This document shows positions 61,381 to 64,000 of a stretch of 64,000 nt of DNA, in pieces. Below the pieces are notes generated by a model. The model had not been told where the DNA came from, made no database searches, and worked only from the letters and a program-made list of their open reading frames with translations. Positions within the stretch are counted from its first letter, which is position 1, and each line of letters begins with the position of its first letter. The translations under genes and the position numbers were made by a program. Source of the stretch: Embiotoca jacksoni. Taxonomy: Eukaryota; Chordata; Actinopteri; Embiotocidae. The DNA is taken from the NCBI GenBank assembly GCA_022577435.1, contig JAKOON010000019.1, forward strand, positions 2,190,259 to 2,254,258. Direction: 5' to 3'.

Positions 61381-63018
61381 GCATGATCGCGCACACAGAT
61401 ATCAACAATTCCAAACACACACACATAGACATGCTCATATTCACACAAGTGCAGTGCTCAGACAGAGTCCGCCTTGTCTGACAACAACTACAGACTTGAA
61501 ACAGAGGGAGGAGGAGGAGGCAGCCCGGCAGAAAGAGAGTTGAGAGGGACACTGAGAGGTATACTATAAAGTAAATGGATGGACTCCGGGAGAAGGCATT
61601 TAATAGAAAGCGACATGTTGGATGCTGGGACTTGAAAGGAGAGGGAGGTTGTGTTGGTGCTTGTGAGAGAAACAACAAATGGAAGAAGACGAAAAAGAAA
61701 AGTGAGGTTGGAGTAAGCAGTAATGCTCCTTGACAGCCCTGTCAGACCGAGGAACAGCAGTAAGACATGTTTATATGTGGAGTTGTGGCAAGCGGCTTGT
61801 GCTGTTCTTCACCTGCTTATGGTCAGTGGCTGTCAATCATCTCTGGCATGCGTCTGACAGCTCGGCAAACAACAGAACATTTCCCTGACATATCAACAGA
61901 ACTGATAGCTTTAAAAACAGAAATACAAACACTCCAAATGTACTCCATAAACTCACCTCAGCATATCCAAACCAACTGCAACCTATTATAGGAATCTAAC
62001 ATGTAGTTTAGGGAATTGGGTAATTGTGTTTTGGTTAGTTAGTATAAAGAGTCGCGTAATCACTCTGGTGCGAACCCCTTGGAGAATTGTTGCCCTGGAA
62101 CAGCCCCTAGCAATGCTTAGTTCATTTCCTGATCCTGGTGGAGGCAATGAGGGATAATAAGCTCTACGCTACGCTTACTGCGCTTGATGATGTGGTCGCA
62201 CGGCTTCTCTAATACTGCAATCAGAGAAGGGTTTGGAGAGAAAAGGCGAGACAGAGAGCTGTCTCAGTAAATCCCTCTTTTTTTGTTATGATGGATGTGA
62301 CGGATAAAGAGAGTTCCTCCGGAGACAACTAGGAAAACTGTGTTGAAAACATGTCATCAAGACCACAAGATGTGACGCAACCCAAAGGAGATTGCTCATC
62401 TTCTCGTCTGAAGTGGTGGCTGGAGTGAAACATTAATCTGGGGGGGTAGTGTGGTGTAGGCTGGCAGTGTGATAGAAAAGCAACAGTCCCCCGGAGGAAT
62501 ATTGGCAAGACATGCTGTTCTCAAAAAGGATCATATTCCTCTACTCGACAACGCTGTCAGACACTTGTGATTGGTTATGATTGCACTGTCAGTCAACAAA
62601 CCTTGTATCCCGTAAAGTCTCACAATCATTTTTTTGTTTTTTTTCAAAACAATTACAACAAGCTGCAACACGTAAAAAGCTGCTGTACGGATGTTAAAAT
62701 AGAAATACTCCAACAAAGCGTGATAACACAGAAACCAATAAAATGGGGGATGTGAGTGATTCATATTACAATCCTGCAGCTTGAACCAAACTTAAATGTG
62801 ATTGCTACCGCAGCCTCACCCTGGTCCTCCCTCCGGTCCTCCCTCCCCCCCTCAGCACTCCCACAATCATGAACAGATCCTCGGGTTATTTCACAAACTC
62901 TGCTGCCGCCTGGGTCACATTTACCCCGGCCCGGTCGCCGATACCCATGACCAACCTGATTACACACTTACCCAATTACCTAGTGAGACTGAGCAGGTGG
63001 GCGAAAGGGGCACACACT

Positions 63019-63021
<3 letters not shown>
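61379..63021. other. non-genic stretch
   Basis: Mixed unique-looking sequence with no recognised gene. A repeat-free patch near 62060-62200 looks regulatory in style but has no firm motif support. Confidence 0.4.

Positions 63022-63055
<34 letters not shown>
63022..63055. repeat. (CA)n microsatellite, 34 bp
   Basis: A perfect CA tract. Confidence 0.95.
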
Positions 63056-63057
<2 letters not shown>

Positions 63058-64000
63058 TACTGTATATGTGCCTGGACGTGAGGTTAACAGGAGGCTAGAG
63101 GGGTCGTCAAGTGCACTGAAAGTGCTTGAATGGATATTGACAAAGAGTTGTGTACAGGCCTGGCCTCTTCCCAGCTGGCTTCCAGCCGTGGTACAGGTGC
63201 CACACTAGATCACCCCTCTCCCCCTCCCCCTCCGACCTCTCCGCCCTGCACCCCCATACATATGGCTCTCCAGCTAGAGCCTCCACAACAGGTGCAGTAG
63301 GTTAGACTGCAGGCCTGGACATGAGAGGAAACAGACTGTTATTGTGGGCCTTCCTTCCATCATCTCTTCTTTTTTTTTGCAATCCCCCCCCCTCCTCCCC
63401 TCCACCAATCCCCCCTCCCACCTCCAGCTCTCCTCATCCCGACAGCCCGAGGGAGCAATCGAGAGGTCCAACCTGAACGTGTAACCTGAGTGCAACTCTT
63501 CTGTATTGTGCAAGGATGTTGAGAAGAGGAGGGGAAAGCGGGGGACATGTTGCACACGCAGAGGATTGGGATTGTTTGTGTGTAGACGTGTGTGTGCTTG
63601 TGCGTTTGTGGTGTATTTTGGAAGCATTAATGCGACCGTGAAATGACAGATCTCCAACCTACGGCTGGCACTGGCAGGATTAGACACACTGCTTTTACTC
63701 GCTGACAGTTTGATGGTAATTCATCCATCTCGGGGTGCACTAACAGCGACAATCTAAAAATGCAAAACTGTGAATAAGCGCCGTCTTTATAAACTGTTTG
63801 TATGCACACACATGTGCATGAAGAGTTAAAGCTCCAGTGCCAACAAACTTTACCAACTCACATTCAGTGACTGCTCTCTCTACTGTATTTTTGCACTGGA
63901 AAACTTTGCAGCCTACTGCATTTCATTATGAGAAATCCAGATGTGCTTCTTGGCTGCCAGTGAATGTCTTCAGCTGTGTATGACACTGTTGTTGGCCTCC
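63056..64000. other. non-genic stretch to the window end
   Basis: It holds C-rich blocks near 63215-63240 and 63386-63422 and no recognised gene. Any feature crossing the right end cannot be seen. Confidence 0.4.

Overview
The window looks like teleost fish genomic DNA, probably a percomorph. It has very dense, long (CA)n/(GT)n microsatellites, several short dispersed repeats of types I recognise from percomorph genomes, almost no coding signal, and a vertebrate-style poly(A) site. No complete protein-coding gene could be identified. The many short open frames are mostly microsatellite translations (Cys-Val and His-Thr runs) or chance frames.

Layout. (1) 1-4.5 kb: probable 3' end of an unidentified plus-strand gene, with a weak terminal-exon candidate, about 1.1 kb of 3'UTR-like sequence, AATAAA and a downstream GT/T-rich element. 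(2) 4.5-20.8 kb: intergenic or intronic DNA with microsatellites, polypyrimidine and G/C tracts, two CpG-rich patches, fragments of dispersed repeats and a few regulatory-looking patches. (3) 20.8-43.8 kb: one large repeat complex. (4) 43.8-64 kb: more non-genic DNA with microsatellites, small inverted-repeat elements, dispersed repeats and one possible gene relic.

The repeat complex is the main result. Its left part (20.8-25.4 kb) holds four copies of a foldback element. Full-length copies are about 975 bp, the first is a 649-bp deleted form. Each full copy is one long imperfect palindrome with roughly 40-bp terminal inverted repeats. Each arm carries three tRNA-like modules in alternating orientation, several with recognisable Pol III A and B boxes. 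The terminal repeat is itself a variant of a roughly 38-bp monomer. Monomers flank every copy and flip orientation at each right end. From about 25.37 to 43.53 kb the same monomer forms an almost uninterrupted satellite array, roughly 460-480 copies by length. Above the monomer there is nested higher-order structure, with duplications of about 0.95 kb, 2.2 kb and 6.53-6.57 kb. A solo tRNA-like module and degenerate monomers close the right end.

My reading is that a non-autonomous foldback DNA element supplied, through its terminal repeats, the monomer that grew into a satellite by unequal exchange and segmental duplication. The sequence relations are visible directly. The direction and mechanism are inference.
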